DNA of 42,117 nucleotides from Lutibacter sp. Its GTDB lineage: Bacteria > Bacteroidota > Bacteroidia > Flavobacteriales > Flavobacteriaceae. The notes under the pieces were generated by a model, which did no database searches, had not been told where the DNA came from, and saw only the letters and a list, made by a program, of their open reading frames with translations. A program made the position numbers and the translations under genes. This document shows positions 35,571 through 42,117 of the stretch, in pieces. Location of the stretch: assembly GCA_027449025.1 (NCBI GenBank), contig DAIDMK010000025.1, positions 1 through 42,117 on the forward strand, written 5' to 3'. Within the stretch, counting starts at the first letter, position 1. Every line of letters begins with the position of its first letter.

Positions 35571-36035
35571 ATGAAAGCAAACTTTTCAAATTGGGTTAAA
35601 TGGGTAGATAGAAATAAATTAGAAGGCATTAAATATCCAGGCATTTATTGTATTGCTGTTTCAAACAAATTACTTACTGAATTTGACTTTATCACAGAAT
35701 TAGAATACATAGGAATGACCAATTCAATAGGTGGTTTAAGAAGTCGTTTAAATCAATTTGATACTACAATAAGAAAAGTTAGAAAAAATCACGGTGGTGC
35801 TGATAGGTTTTTATACCAGTATCAAAACTATGAAGTAATTAAAGATAATATCTATGTAGCAATACGTTCTTTTAAATGCAATAGTAAAAAACCATCTCCA
35901 ACAGATTTAAGAATTATGGGTGAAGTTGCAAAATGTGAATATGATTGTTGGGCTTCTTATATTGAAATCAATGGAAACTATCCAAAGTTTAATGATAAAA
36001 GTAATGCACCAAAATATAGTCTATTGAATAGGTAG
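35571..36035 (+). CDS. GIY-YIG-like nuclease of the defence-like operon
   Basis: A 154-aa protein. GIY at 24-26 and YIG at 46-48 are separated by 19 residues, somewhat more than in classical members. GGLRSRL (54-60) would supply the active-site Arg, MGEVAKCE (117-123) the metal-binding Glu, and PKFN (138-141) the final Asn. All catalytic elements are thus present in order. It is last in the operon, 6 nt after the glycosylase-like gene. Stand-alone GIY-YIG nucleases cleave DNA in restriction, repair and homing; here context favours restriction or processing of marked DNA. Confidence 0.8.
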   Translation: MKANFSNWVKWVDRNKLEGIKYPGIYCIAVSNKLLTEFDFITELEYIGMTNSIGGLRSRLNQFDTTIRKVRKNHGGADRFLYQYQNYEVIKDNIYVAIRSFKCNSKKPSPTDLRIMGEVAKCEYDCWASYIEINGNYPKFNDKSNAPKYSLLNR

Positions 36036-36054
36036 TTTTAATAAATTATTTAAT

Positions 36055-36129
36055 ATGGAATTAAAGGAAAGTATAAGTGACATTTTAAAAAAGGCTCAAG
36101 ATAAAATGTATAAAATTACACTATCCTAA
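36055..36129 (+). pseudogene. 24-codon frame after the operon, probable gene remnant
   Basis: An ATG frame reading MELKESISDILKKAQDKMYK and ending ITLS starts 19 nt after the GIY-YIG stop. The helical, amphipathic start looks like the beginning of a real protein that breaks off. It may be the truncated first part of a lost seventh gene, or a genuine very small peptide. Confidence 0.35.
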
Positions 36130-36188
36130 AAAGTGTGTAAACCTAAATACTTTTCATTTTTAATAGTATGATATTTTATTTGTGCCCT

Positions 36189-37091
36189 TTAGAACAGAGA
36201 AGTTTGTTCTCCTCTCCATATTATTTTATGTACTTTAATAACCTCAAATTTGTCCTCTAAAAACATACCTGAATATTCATCTTTTTTTAGTTTCACTAAT
36301 AAATCAACTGCCAAACAATCACCCGCTCCGAAACGAAGTTTTTCATCAACGATTGTTTTTAAAAATTCCTCATCTCTTATTGCGACTTGGTTGATTATTC
36401 TGTTATCATATATTAAACTCCATTTACTATTTCTTTTAGGTATAGTTTCCCATTTAAAAATACCAACATTGACAGATTTTATTTTTTCATCTTCTTCATT
36501 TTCATCAACTAAATAAGGATTGTCAAAATCTAATTCATAAAATTCTTCTCTTGGTACGCTTAAAACTACTTTTTGTGATTTTTTCTCAGTTAATTGAATA
36601 CCTTTTATTTCTTCGTCTAATTCTAAAACCTTAATATCTTGCTTTAATGCTTCATTTATGATTTTATTACCTTGATAAATTTTAAAAGCATCTTTATCAA
36701 ATGTAAGAGAATTATTATTTCCTCCTACGTTAATGTATATTTCAACTTTATCCCCTTTTTCAACTACTTTATCTGCTTTTTTATTTTTTAAAAACTTCTT
36801 AATACCAATATAATCAGCTATAACAGAAAAAATTGCTGGTATATATTGTATATTTTCCAATGCAAAAAGTCCTGTTTGTGCTGTAATTTCAATAACTTGA
36901 TTAACATCAAAAGAACCTTTCTCAAACGACTTAATTTTTATTTTTAAATCAACATTTGGATAAAGTTGAGCTTTAACTTCTTGGACTATTACTGAGAAAT
37001 GAAACTGGGATGATAACAGAGTATTTATATCGATATAATGAGAATCTCCTTGATATTTAAATTCATATTGTTTATCAATAGCCTTTTTCAT
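36189..37091 (-). CDS. Unrecognised 300-aa protein
   Basis: The preferred start is MKKAIDKQYEF; 27 further codons upstream (to 37172) look like non-coding extension. Features: an N-terminal alpha/beta part with SFEKGSFDVNQVIE (about 55-70), a hydrophobic stretch around YIPAIFSVIADYIGIKK (about 80-100) that could be amphipathic or membrane-seeking, an acidic middle DENEEDEKIKS, and a C-terminal IVDEKLRFGAGDCLAVDLLV. It opposes the defence-like operon and converges on its end. Families with a GSF-containing start occur in bacterial defence regions, but no function is assigned. Confidence 0.65.
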   Translation of the reverse strand: MKKAIDKQYEFKYQGDSHYIDINTLLSSQFHFSVIVQEVKAQLYPNVDLKIKIKSFEKGSFDVNQVIEITAQTGLFALENIQYIPAIFSVIADYIGIKKFLKNKKADKVVEKGDKVEIYINVGGNNNSLTFDKDAFKIYQGNKIINEALKQDIKVLELDEEIKGIQLTEKKSQKVVLSVPREEFYELDFDNPYLVDENEEDEKIKSVNVGIFKWETIPKRNSKWSLIYDNRIINQVAIRDEEFLKTIVDEKLRFGAGDCLAVDLLVKLKKDEYSGMFLEDKFEVIKVHKIIWRGEQTSLF

Positions 37092-38557
37092 AAGTATTAG
37101 ATTGAAATTTTTAGTAAACATAGCGAAATTGATTAACGTAGCGGGATAATGCGTACAAAAAATAGGGTACATTATAGTTAATATTAGATTTATTACTCTA
37201 AATCTACTTTAAATAATATATGAAAATTCTATTTTCCTAAAACCCATTTTTCATATTCAAATCCTTTAATCAATCGAATTTTTCATCCATCTCCAGCAGT
37301 ATTCCGTTCCGGTAAACCTACACGAAATACAGCTTCCAATTCCGCACAATAAGAGCTTTAAAAAAAGCACTTATTTTTTGCCTTTGCCCTCTTTTGTTCC
37401 GTTTCCATAAAAATGGTCTCAACTAAACAGAATGTTTAGCAGGTAATAAGGTGTTCGCAATCCGCTTCATTTTGTTACATAAAATATATCTGCAAGGGCA
37501 TTTAGATAATAGGTCAATCTTGACTTGTTTTAATAATTATTAATGAAAACCCTATTTTCGGTAACAAACCCTTGCATATACCACAAATAGCACTACTGCG
37601 GTGACACATCCTCGTTTAGTGCTATTTGTTTATTTTACTTCACACATTACACGTCTTACTCACGCACAGCTACTTTTGTACCCAAACCCTTTAAGGTTTT
37701 GCTGCGCAAGGCTTTTATTTGGGTACAACCGCTGTTTCATAATTTGGCTCGCCTGCTGCTCGCTCGGGCTAAAAAAGGGTGTCACAGTTTTTGAAAGCGC
37801 CATTTTGCATATGAAATAACCGTTGCAAGTATCTATTGTATTTCAACAAACCAGTATTATTATTATTCCAACCAACCGATTAACTTCAAATTCCACAACG
37901 GATTATCACATATTGCAAACGCACGCAAGAGCAAAGTATTCCGTTCATTGTTCCTCGTTTTGGCGCTCCGCAAATTGTAATTCAAACAATAATTTTCTAT
38001 CCAATTAACAAACAACAAATATCACAATCCAACAATCAAAGCGGAGCGCACACCACTCGTCACGCTTCTCTCCATAAATTGCCCTTGCCTATCCGACGCT
38101 TCAAAAACTCCGCCACCCTTGCGTGTACCACGTAGGCGTGGGTCGCACTTATGCCGATGGCAACGTGCTCTACCCACACCACCCTCGCTCAACTTCGCTG
38201 TCGGCTCGCAAAAATGCTCCTCATTTTTCGCTGCGCTTTGTTTAGTACTCAATAAAAGTAATTTTATATGTTACTTTCTAAGTAACATTTCAATTAAAAA
38301 AAAATAAAAAAAGCAAGTAAAATTATTTGGCTACCATCATCCCACGCTTTTGGCTATAAAGTTCAAGCCCTACGGGTTTTTAAAAAAATCTCCACCCCAT
38401 TATAATAGCAATCCTAAATAACATTTCAGCAGGGTTGTATTTTTTCAAAAAAACTTGACAGCCAGCCCACGCCAACAAGTAAACTACTTTCTTTTTTTCT
38501 TTTTTCTTTTAAAAATGATTTGTGAGCGAAGCGAATCATAATTTTAATTGCGTTACT
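37092..38557. other. 1.4 kb non-coding, palindrome-rich region
   Basis: Only weak frames exist here and none looks like protein. Two perfect inverted repeats stand out: ACAAATAGCACTA (37583-37595) with TAGTGCTATTTGT (37617-37629), and TTGTACCCAAA (37676-37686) with TTTGGGTACAA (37718-37728). GTGACAC (37601) and GTGTCAC (37779) form a third pair. Positions about 38020-38250 are markedly GC-richer than the element average and look of different origin. A hairpin (ATGATT...AATCAT) at 38514-38538 precedes the next gene. Confidence 0.6.
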
Positions 38558-38995
38558 ATGTCAAATTTTGAAATCAAAACACACCAGATCGGAAGAATTT
38601 ACACAAAACCACACTTTTTTATTCTGAACAAAGGCCTGAACAGCGGAAACCCGATGAAAAAACCCTGTCCTAATTGCTTTGTGCTAACCACCCAAACCGA
38701 TAACACCCTGCAAACACTTTTTTACTTATGCTTGACGCTTAAAATAGGGCGATATTTCGCCTATTATCTGAAAGGAAGCGTTATTCCGTTTATTACTATT
38801 AATGACTGCTCTAAGGTGCTTAAATCAACTGATTCAAGCATTGATAATAACCGGGAGCAGCTTCAAAAACACATTCAAATTATGAATCAGATTCAGCAAA
38901 AAGAAGAGCTCCTAAAAGAAAATTTAAAAGCAATTCAGCAGCTTAAAATTGCTTTCGCACAAACTTATTTTGCAAAGCAGGTCAAAGGGTTGTAA
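38558..38995 (+). CDS. DUF6943-like protein
   Basis: A 145-aa protein starting MSNFEIK (an upstream GTG start would add 12 residues of low-quality sequence). The core HFFILNKGLNSGNPMKKPCP followed by NCFV and then KGSVIPFITIND is typical of the DUF6943 family found in Bacteroidota mobile elements. The C-terminal 45 residues are a predicted helix (QKEELLKENLKAIQQLKIAF). The function is unknown. The next gene (DUF6266-like) is on the same strand 123 bp later. Family name recalled from memory; treat as moderately sure. Confidence 0.7.
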   Translation: MSNFEIKTHQIGRIYTKPHFFILNKGLNSGNPMKKPCPNCFVLTTQTDNTLQTLFYLCLTLKIGRYFAYYLKGSVIPFITINDCSKVLKSTDSSIDNNREQLQKHIQIMNQIQQKEELLKENLKAIQQLKIAFAQTYFAKQVKGL

Positions 38996-39042
38996 AAGGA
39001 GGCAAACGAGCTACTAAGGGCTGAACAAAAGCATTAATGACT

Positions 39043-39050
39043 TATATTTG
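39043..39050 (+). promoter_or_regulatory. Possible -7 box of the DUF6266-like gene
   Basis: TATATTTG is an exact match to the Bacteroidota -7 consensus TAnnTTTG, 68 nt before the ATG at 39119. No clear -33 TTTG was found at the right distance. The gene also has its own strong terminator, so a monocistronic unit is plausible. Confidence 0.35.
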
Positions 39051-39118
39051 TTAGAACAATATCAAAGCCGTATTAAAACCGTACCAACCCCAAGCGTGTA
39101 ATTTTAATTTTTTTTAAT

Positions 39119-39757
39119 ATGGGTAAAATAGGTCAAGGAATCCTGGGAGGTTTATCAGGTAAAGTAGGAAATGTTATTGGCGGAAGCTGGAAAGGTATTG
39201 ATTACATTAGAATCAAGCCAACCAGTGTTGCGAATCCAAGAACTGAAGGTCAAGTGAACCAAAGAAACAAGTTTAGTGCGACAATTGAATTTTTGCAGCC
39301 GAACAAAGATTTCATTAATGTTGGTTACAAAAGTTTTGCAATTAAACAAACCCCGTTTAATGCCGCAATGTCTTATGTGCTAAACAATGCTATTATAGGA
39401 ATAGCACCTGATTTTTCAGTTGATTATTCCTCTGCGCTATTGAGTAAAGGTATTTTGTCAAAAGCCTTAAACCCTTTAGCTGATTTATCAACAGCCGGAC
39501 AGGTTTCTTTTAGTTGGGATGACAATTCGACCGAGAACAATGCAAAAAGAACAGACAGAGCGATGTTATTGGTTTACAATCCGATGAAAAATGAATCTAC
39601 CTATCAATTGGCAGGAGTAGACAGAATAACCGGAACAGAAGTATTGGTTATTCCAAATTCTTATACAGGTGACACTGTTGAGATGTTTATGGCTTTTGTT
39701 TCACTTGATGGAAAAGTATCAAATAGTAGTTATTTAGGCTCTGGTACGGCGGCTTAA
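39119..39757 (+). CDS. DUF6266-like protein
   Basis: A 212-aa protein. The N-terminus MGKIGQGILGGLSGKVGNVI is followed by a G-S-W-K-G-I-D-Y-I-R block, the hallmark of the DUF6266 family widespread in Flavobacteriia. The rest has beta-rich segments such as AGQVSFSWDD and TDRAMLLVYNPMKN. No signal peptide. Function unknown. Single copy here, with its own strong terminator downstream and a possible own promoter, so it may be made in quantity. A structural (particle-forming) role was considered because of the phage-like initiator elsewhere in the element, but nothing in the sequence proves it. Confidence 0.75.
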   Translation: MGKIGQGILGGLSGKVGNVIGGSWKGIDYIRIKPTSVANPRTEGQVNQRNKFSATIEFLQPNKDFINVGYKSFAIKQTPFNAAMSYVLNNAIIGIAPDFSVDYSSALLSKGILSKALNPLADLSTAGQVSFSWDDNSTENNAKRTDRAMLLVYNPMKNESTYQLAGVDRITGTEVLVIPNSYTGDTVEMFMAFVSLDGKVSNSSYLGSGTAA

Positions 39758-39782
39758 TTTATTAATCTAAATAACTATTTAT

Positions 39783-39810
39783 AAACCGCTACAATAAATT
39801 GTAGCGGTTT
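39783..39810. terminator. Bidirectional terminator between convergent genes
   Basis: Perfect 12-bp arms AAACCGCTACAA (39783-39794) and TTGTAGCGGTTT (39799-39810) with loop TAAA, followed by T7 on the plus strand and preceded by A-rich sequence. It lies between the DUF6266-like stop and the stop of the minus-strand gene at 39813, serving both. Confidence 0.9.
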
Positions 39811-39812
39811 TT

Positions 39813-40427
39813 TTATCTCCTATACCTACCCATTTTTAATAGTTCTTTCGTGTCATAATCATCACTATGGAAATATTGATCTGCTGTAATCTCATTTTCC
39901 AAAAAAGCCTTATCTCTTCTATATTTCATATAAGTATTGGAAATCCCAGACCTCAATTCTATATATATTTTATGGGTGTCTCCTTCAAAAGAATGATCAA
40001 TAAAATCTACATAGAAAGAACTGTTCCCTATTTTTGCTTGCCCAAAAGAAAAATCAACCTCTTCACCTACTCCGGGCAAATAAGCCAACCTACTGCATTT
40101 AACTTCAGCACGTCGATTATTATAATTTAATCGGAAATACACTTCAACATTTTGAAAGTCAAAACAAAAATCGTTATTCTCATCATAAAATAATTTATCA
40201 TACAACTCTCTAATCAACTTACTAAGCTGTGGATATTTTATACCTGTAGTGGACGAAATCTCTTTCATTGATGGAATATGTAGATTTTCATCATTTACGT
40301 AATCCATTGCAGATATGTAATCAAGAAATACTTTATACTTAGATTCATTCCCAAAGACTCTAAGAACTTGCTCTTTAACTGTTAGAATTTCATATATGGC
40401 AAGTTTTGCTGAATAAAATTTTATCAT
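39813..40427 (-). CDS. Hypothetical protein with N-terminal winged-helix-like segment
   Basis: A 204-aa protein. Residues about 45-80 (LHIPSMKEISSTTGIKYPQL, then SKLIRELYDKLF) look like a winged-helix DNA-binding unit. The remainder is beta-rich with FRLNYNNRRAEVKCSRL and a C-terminal ITADQYFHSDDYDTKELL. It is the last element gene before attR, pointing inward, convergent with the DUF6266-like gene. A regulator of the element is likely from layout. No family is recognised. Confidence 0.68.
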   Translation of the reverse strand: MIKFYSAKLAIYEILTVKEQVLRVFGNESKYKVFLDYISAMDYVNDENLHIPSMKEISSTTGIKYPQLSKLIRELYDKLFYDENNDFCFDFQNVEVYFRLNYNNRRAEVKCSRLAYLPGVGEEVDFSFGQAKIGNSSFYVDFIDHSFEGDTHKIYIELRSGISNTYMKYRRDKAFLENEITADQYFHSDDYDTKELLKMGRYRR

Positions 40428-40485
40428 TTTTTCATTTAAAGTTAAGAAAAAATGCTTGAGAAATGTTTTAAAATAATAAATATGT

Positions 40486-40510
40486 TGTGGGGATAATGTG
40501 GGGATAATTT
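40486..40510. repeat. Right pair of 11-bp TGTGGGGATA repeats
   Basis: TGTGGGGATA at 40486-40495 and 40497-40506, in the same orientation and phase as the left pair (20415-20439), 6 bp before the terminator repeat. Candidate integrase arm sites. Confidence 0.65.
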
Positions 40511-40516
40511 AAAATG

Positions 40517-40558
40517 AAAAAACCTTAACTCTCTAATTATTAGATTGTTAAGGTTTTA
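40517..40558 (-). terminator. tRNA-Asp terminator (right copy of 42-bp repeat)
   Basis: Identical to 20219-20260. The hairpin with arms AAAACCTTAAC and GTTAAGGTTTT stands 15 bp after the 3' end of the minus-strand tRNA-Asp. In this position it must have arrived with the element, so the element carries a terminator that replaces the one it displaces. Confidence 0.8.
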
Positions 40559-40570
40559 ATTTGCTTTATT

Positions 40571-40588
40571 AAGCGGTCTGGACGGGAC
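40571..40588. other. attR: 3' end of intact tRNA-Asp
   Basis: AAGCGGTCTGGACGGGAC, identical to 20273-20290. Here it is continuous with the full tRNA-Asp gene, so the tRNA remains functional after integration. Confidence 0.9.
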
Positions 40589-40647
40589 TCGAACCCGCGA
40601 CCTCCTGCGTGACAGGCAGGCATTCTAACCAGCTGAACTACCAAACC
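40574..40647 (-). tRNA. tRNA-Asp (anticodon GUC)
   Basis: Read on the minus strand: acceptor strand GGTTTGG pairs with CCAGACC (one G-T pair), the D arm has AGTTCAGCTGGTTAGAA, and the anticodon loop CCTGTCACG carries GTC. The T arm is GCGGGTTCGAGTCCCGT, with G as discriminator. No CCA is encoded. It serves as the integration site of the element on its 3' side and is followed by its terminator at 40517-40558. Confidence 0.96.
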
Positions 40648-40712
40648 GTTGCTCTTAGCGGATGCAAATATAACAGCGTTTTTTGTATTGGCAAAGGTTT
40701 TTTCAATAAAAA

Positions 40713-41636
40713 TTATAAAAATCTTTTTCTGCTTGTTAAATAAGAAATAAGGATCTGGTTAAACCCTTTATTGATATCAACAGGCACATAATCGATCTTA
40801 TACTGCATACACTTAAGCATCAAATCATTAAAATAAGTTTCCATCGCTATTTTATAGTCTCTTTTTACCGATGAGGCGTATAAATTCAGTTGCTCCCCGG
40901 TTTCAACATCAACAAATTTTTTTGGTTTATCGCCAAAATCGAAATCCAGTTCCAGTTTTCCATCAAAGGTATGAAACAACACAACCTCATGTTTGTTATG
41001 CTTTAAATGGCGCAAAGCCTCAAACAGTTCCTTTTCGCTTCTGTTGGTCTGAAACATATCTGTAAATAAAAAAACTAGGGATCTTCTGTTTATTTTTTCG
41101 GCTATTTCGTGCAAAAATTTATAGGTTTCCGTTGTTTTTTTTGATGGTTGCTTTAGCAAATCTTCCAAACGCGCCATCACCATTCTCCTGTGACGCTCAC
41201 TTCCTTTTGCCGGTGCATAATACTCATTGATGTCGCTGTAAATACTTAAGCCAACAGCGTCTCTCTGACGCTTTAGCAGTTCCATTAAGGCAGCAGAGGC
41301 AATTGCAGAAAAAGCAATCTTAGTCAAGTTGTCCATCGAAGGATTTTTAACCACCGGGAAATGCATGGATGCCGAATTGTCGATTATTAAATGACATCGC
41401 AAATTGGTCTCTTCCTCGAAACGTTTTACATACAGTTTTTTGGTTTTCGCATATAATTTCCAATCGATATGGCGGGTGCTTTCTCCTTGGTTATAATTAA
41501 TATGTTCAGAAAATTCAACTGAGAAACCATGAAACGGACTTTTATGCATGCCTGTAATAAATCCTTCCACCACCTGTTTCGCCAACAATTCAAGGTGATG
41601 AAATTGAGAAATGTTTTCTAATGAAATACCCGACAT
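40713..41636 (-). CDS. DUF58 domain protein
   Basis: A 307-aa protein with start MSGISLENI; 22 further codons upstream overlap the thioredoxin terminator and are not likely translated. GESTRHIDWKLYAKTKKLYVKR is the DUF58 signature (landmarks: R-x-I-D-W, then K-x-L-x-V-K), followed by a von Willebrand A-like fold with a MIDAS-type DNSAS (LIIDNSASMHF) and a later VFLFTDMF. DUF58 proteins usually work with MoxR AAA ATPases, whose gene may lie further left at the pre-integration position, though none is in the window. Cytoplasmic or membrane-associated. Confidence 0.9.
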   Translation of the reverse strand: MSGISLENISQFHHLELLAKQVVEGFITGMHKSPFHGFSVEFSEHINYNQGESTRHIDWKLYAKTKKLYVKRFEEETNLRCHLIIDNSASMHFPVVKNPSMDNLTKIAFSAIASAALMELLKRQRDAVGLSIYSDINEYYAPAKGSERHRRMVMARLEDLLKQPSKKTTETYKFLHEIAEKINRRSLVFLFTDMFQTNRSEKELFEALRHLKHNKHEVVLFHTFDGKLELDFDFGDKPKKFVDVETGEQLNLYASSVKRDYKIAMETYFNDLMLKCMQYKIDYVPVDINKGFNQILISYLTSRKRFL

Positions 41637-41674
41637 AAATTCTTGTTTGATTCTTGTAAATATAGTGTATAAAT

Positions 41675-41707
41675 AGAAAATGCCCGACAAATTGTCGGGC
41701 ATTTTCT
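41675..41707 (-). terminator. Terminator of trxA
   Basis: A 16-bp perfect inverted repeat around a single central base (arms AGAAAATGCCCGACAA and TTGTCGGGCATTTTCT) lies between trxA and the DUF58 gene. The flanking T and A runs would allow termination in both directions; here it serves the minus-strand trxA. Confidence 0.88.
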
Positions 41708-41730
41708 ATTATTTGTCTTAAAATTAACGC

Positions 41731-42048
41731 TTATAAATGCGCATCAATTTTTTGTGAATAAGTTGCTTTTGGTGCAACGCCTACTTGTTTTTCAACAACT
41801 TCACCGTTTTTGAATACCAATACTGTTGGAATATTTCTTACGCCATATTCTGCAGCAAATTTTTGATTTGCATCTACATCTACTTTAACAATAACCGCTT
41901 TCCCGGCGTATTCTGTAGTTAATTGATCCATAATTGGAGCCACCATTCTACAAGGTCCACACCAAGCTGCCCAAAAATCAACCATTACTGGTTTGTCCGA
42001 TTTTAATACCATTTCGTCAAAAGTTGCATCTGTTACTTCAATTGCCAT
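41731..42048 (-). CDS. trxA: Thioredoxin
   Basis: A 105-aa thioredoxin, a general cytoplasmic disulfide reductase fed by thioredoxin reductase. The active site WCGPC is at 29-33 in [11 protein letters not shown], with the cis-Pro in [10 protein letters not shown] and the buried Asp in VMVDFWA. Length and motifs are standard. It is followed by a strong terminator. The 69 bases upstream to the window end show no clear promoter motif. Confidence 0.97.
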   Translation of the reverse strand: MAIEVTDATFDEMVLKSDKPVMVDFWAAWCGPCRMVAPIMDQLTTEYAGKAVIVKVDVDANQKFAAEYGVRNIPTVLVFKNGEVVEKQVGVAPKATYSQKIDAHL

Positions 42049-42117
42049 AAAACGCCATTTACAGGTATTGCCTCAGGTGTTTAAGTTGGATTTGCCAGAA
42101 ATATTGATTTCAGAAAT

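Larger units (their letters stand above)
20273..40588. mobile_element. Integrative element in tRNA-Asp carrying a defence-like operon
   Basis: The element is bounded by 18-bp direct repeats of the tRNA-Asp 3' end and carries a tyrosine recombinase next to attL, an excisionase-like HTH protein, RteC-like proteins and a G2P-like replication initiator. The cargo is a long plus-strand operon with helicase, methyltransferase, ATPase and nuclease genes. No relaxase, coupling protein or conjugation (tra) genes are seen, so it is not a self-transmissible ICE; it may be mobilisable, replicate as a rolling circle, or be packaged by a helper. Removing it would restore the tRNA with one terminator. Confidence 0.88.

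Noticed and set aside
25807-36035. BREX or DISARM as the identity of the cargo
   Set aside because: No PglZ, BrxC, BrxL or Lon-like protein for BREX, and no DUF1998 protein for DISARM; the methyltransferase and PLD-helicase alone do not define either.
35571-36035. Homing endonuclease
   Set aside because: The gene is not inside an intron or intein, and sits 6 nt behind another gene as an operon member.
37601-38307. Several frames of 60-76 codons on both strands in the 37.6-38.3 kb region
   Set aside because: Compositions are unlike proteins (Cys/His/Arg-rich, low complexity), the frames overlap each other and inverted repeats, and no family features are visible.
39119-39757. Major capsid protein call for the DUF6266-like gene
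   Set aside because: No sequence feature shows a capsid fold and no other virion genes are present; kept only as a hypothesis.
20273-40588. Self-transmissible conjugative element (ICE)
   Set aside because: No relaxase, coupling protein, VirB4-like ATPase or other tra genes could be seen despite the RteC-like proteins.

Overview
The window is AT-rich DNA from a Bacteroidota genome, most likely a flavobacterium. Evidence: Shine-Dalgarno sequences are essentially absent, an UpxY-type antiterminator sits in a polysaccharide locus, and Bacteroidota-type families occur (RteC-like, DUF6943-like and DUF6266-like proteins, a GxxExxY protein, S23 four-helix-bundle proteins). The species cannot be named from the sequence alone.

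Region 1 (about 1-16740) is the promoter-proximal part of a surface polysaccharide locus, transcribed entirely on the minus strand (right to left). It reads rmlA, rmlC, rmlD, rmlB (dTDP-L-rhamnose), a WlbA/WbpB-type sugar dehydrogenase, a winged-helix regulator, an S23 protein, an UpxY/NusG-like antiterminator, UDP-glucose dehydrogenase, an SLBB/Wza-like exporter, a second S23 protein, a Wzz-like chain-length protein, an AbiEii-type nucleotidyltransferase pair, a GxxExxY gene inside an inverted repeat, and a WbpP-like epimerase. No glycosyltransferase is in the window, so the assembly genes presumably lie further left. The intergenic gaps hold dispersed palindromic repeats and heptamer-like CTTTGAG/CTTTCAC tracts that repeatedly sit just after stop codons.

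Region 2 (16741-20272) holds a 49-codon small ORF, a membrane hybrid histidine kinase, and a repeat-rich stretch that looks like the scar or end of an older element at the same tRNA site.

Region 3 (about 20273-40570) is a 20.3 kb integrative element inserted at the 3' end of a tRNA-Asp gene. An 18-bp direct repeat of the tRNA 3' end marks both ends, the tRNA terminator is duplicated as an identical 42-bp repeat, and pairs of 11-bp-spaced TGTGGGGATA repeats lie just inside each end. The left arm carries a tyrosine recombinase, two RteC-like paralogues, an excisionase-like HTH protein, a G2P-like replication initiator and a second HTH protein. The cargo is a tightly packed six-gene operon (25807-36035): PLD-SNF2 helicase, N6-adenine-type methyltransferase, SMC/RecF-like ATPase, a 108-aa unknown, a protein with an HhH-GPD-glycosylase-like Asp motif, and a GIY-YIG nuclease. 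The first three match in kind the helicase-methylase-ATPase defence arrangement called Hma; the three downstream genes make it a candidate extended or undescribed defence system. The right arm has an unknown minus-strand gene, 1.4 kb of palindrome-rich non-coding DNA, DUF6943-like and DUF6266-like genes, and a minus-strand HTH-like gene.

Region 4 (40574-42117) is chromosomal: the intact tRNA-Asp(GUC), a DUF58 protein and thioredoxin, all on the minus strand.
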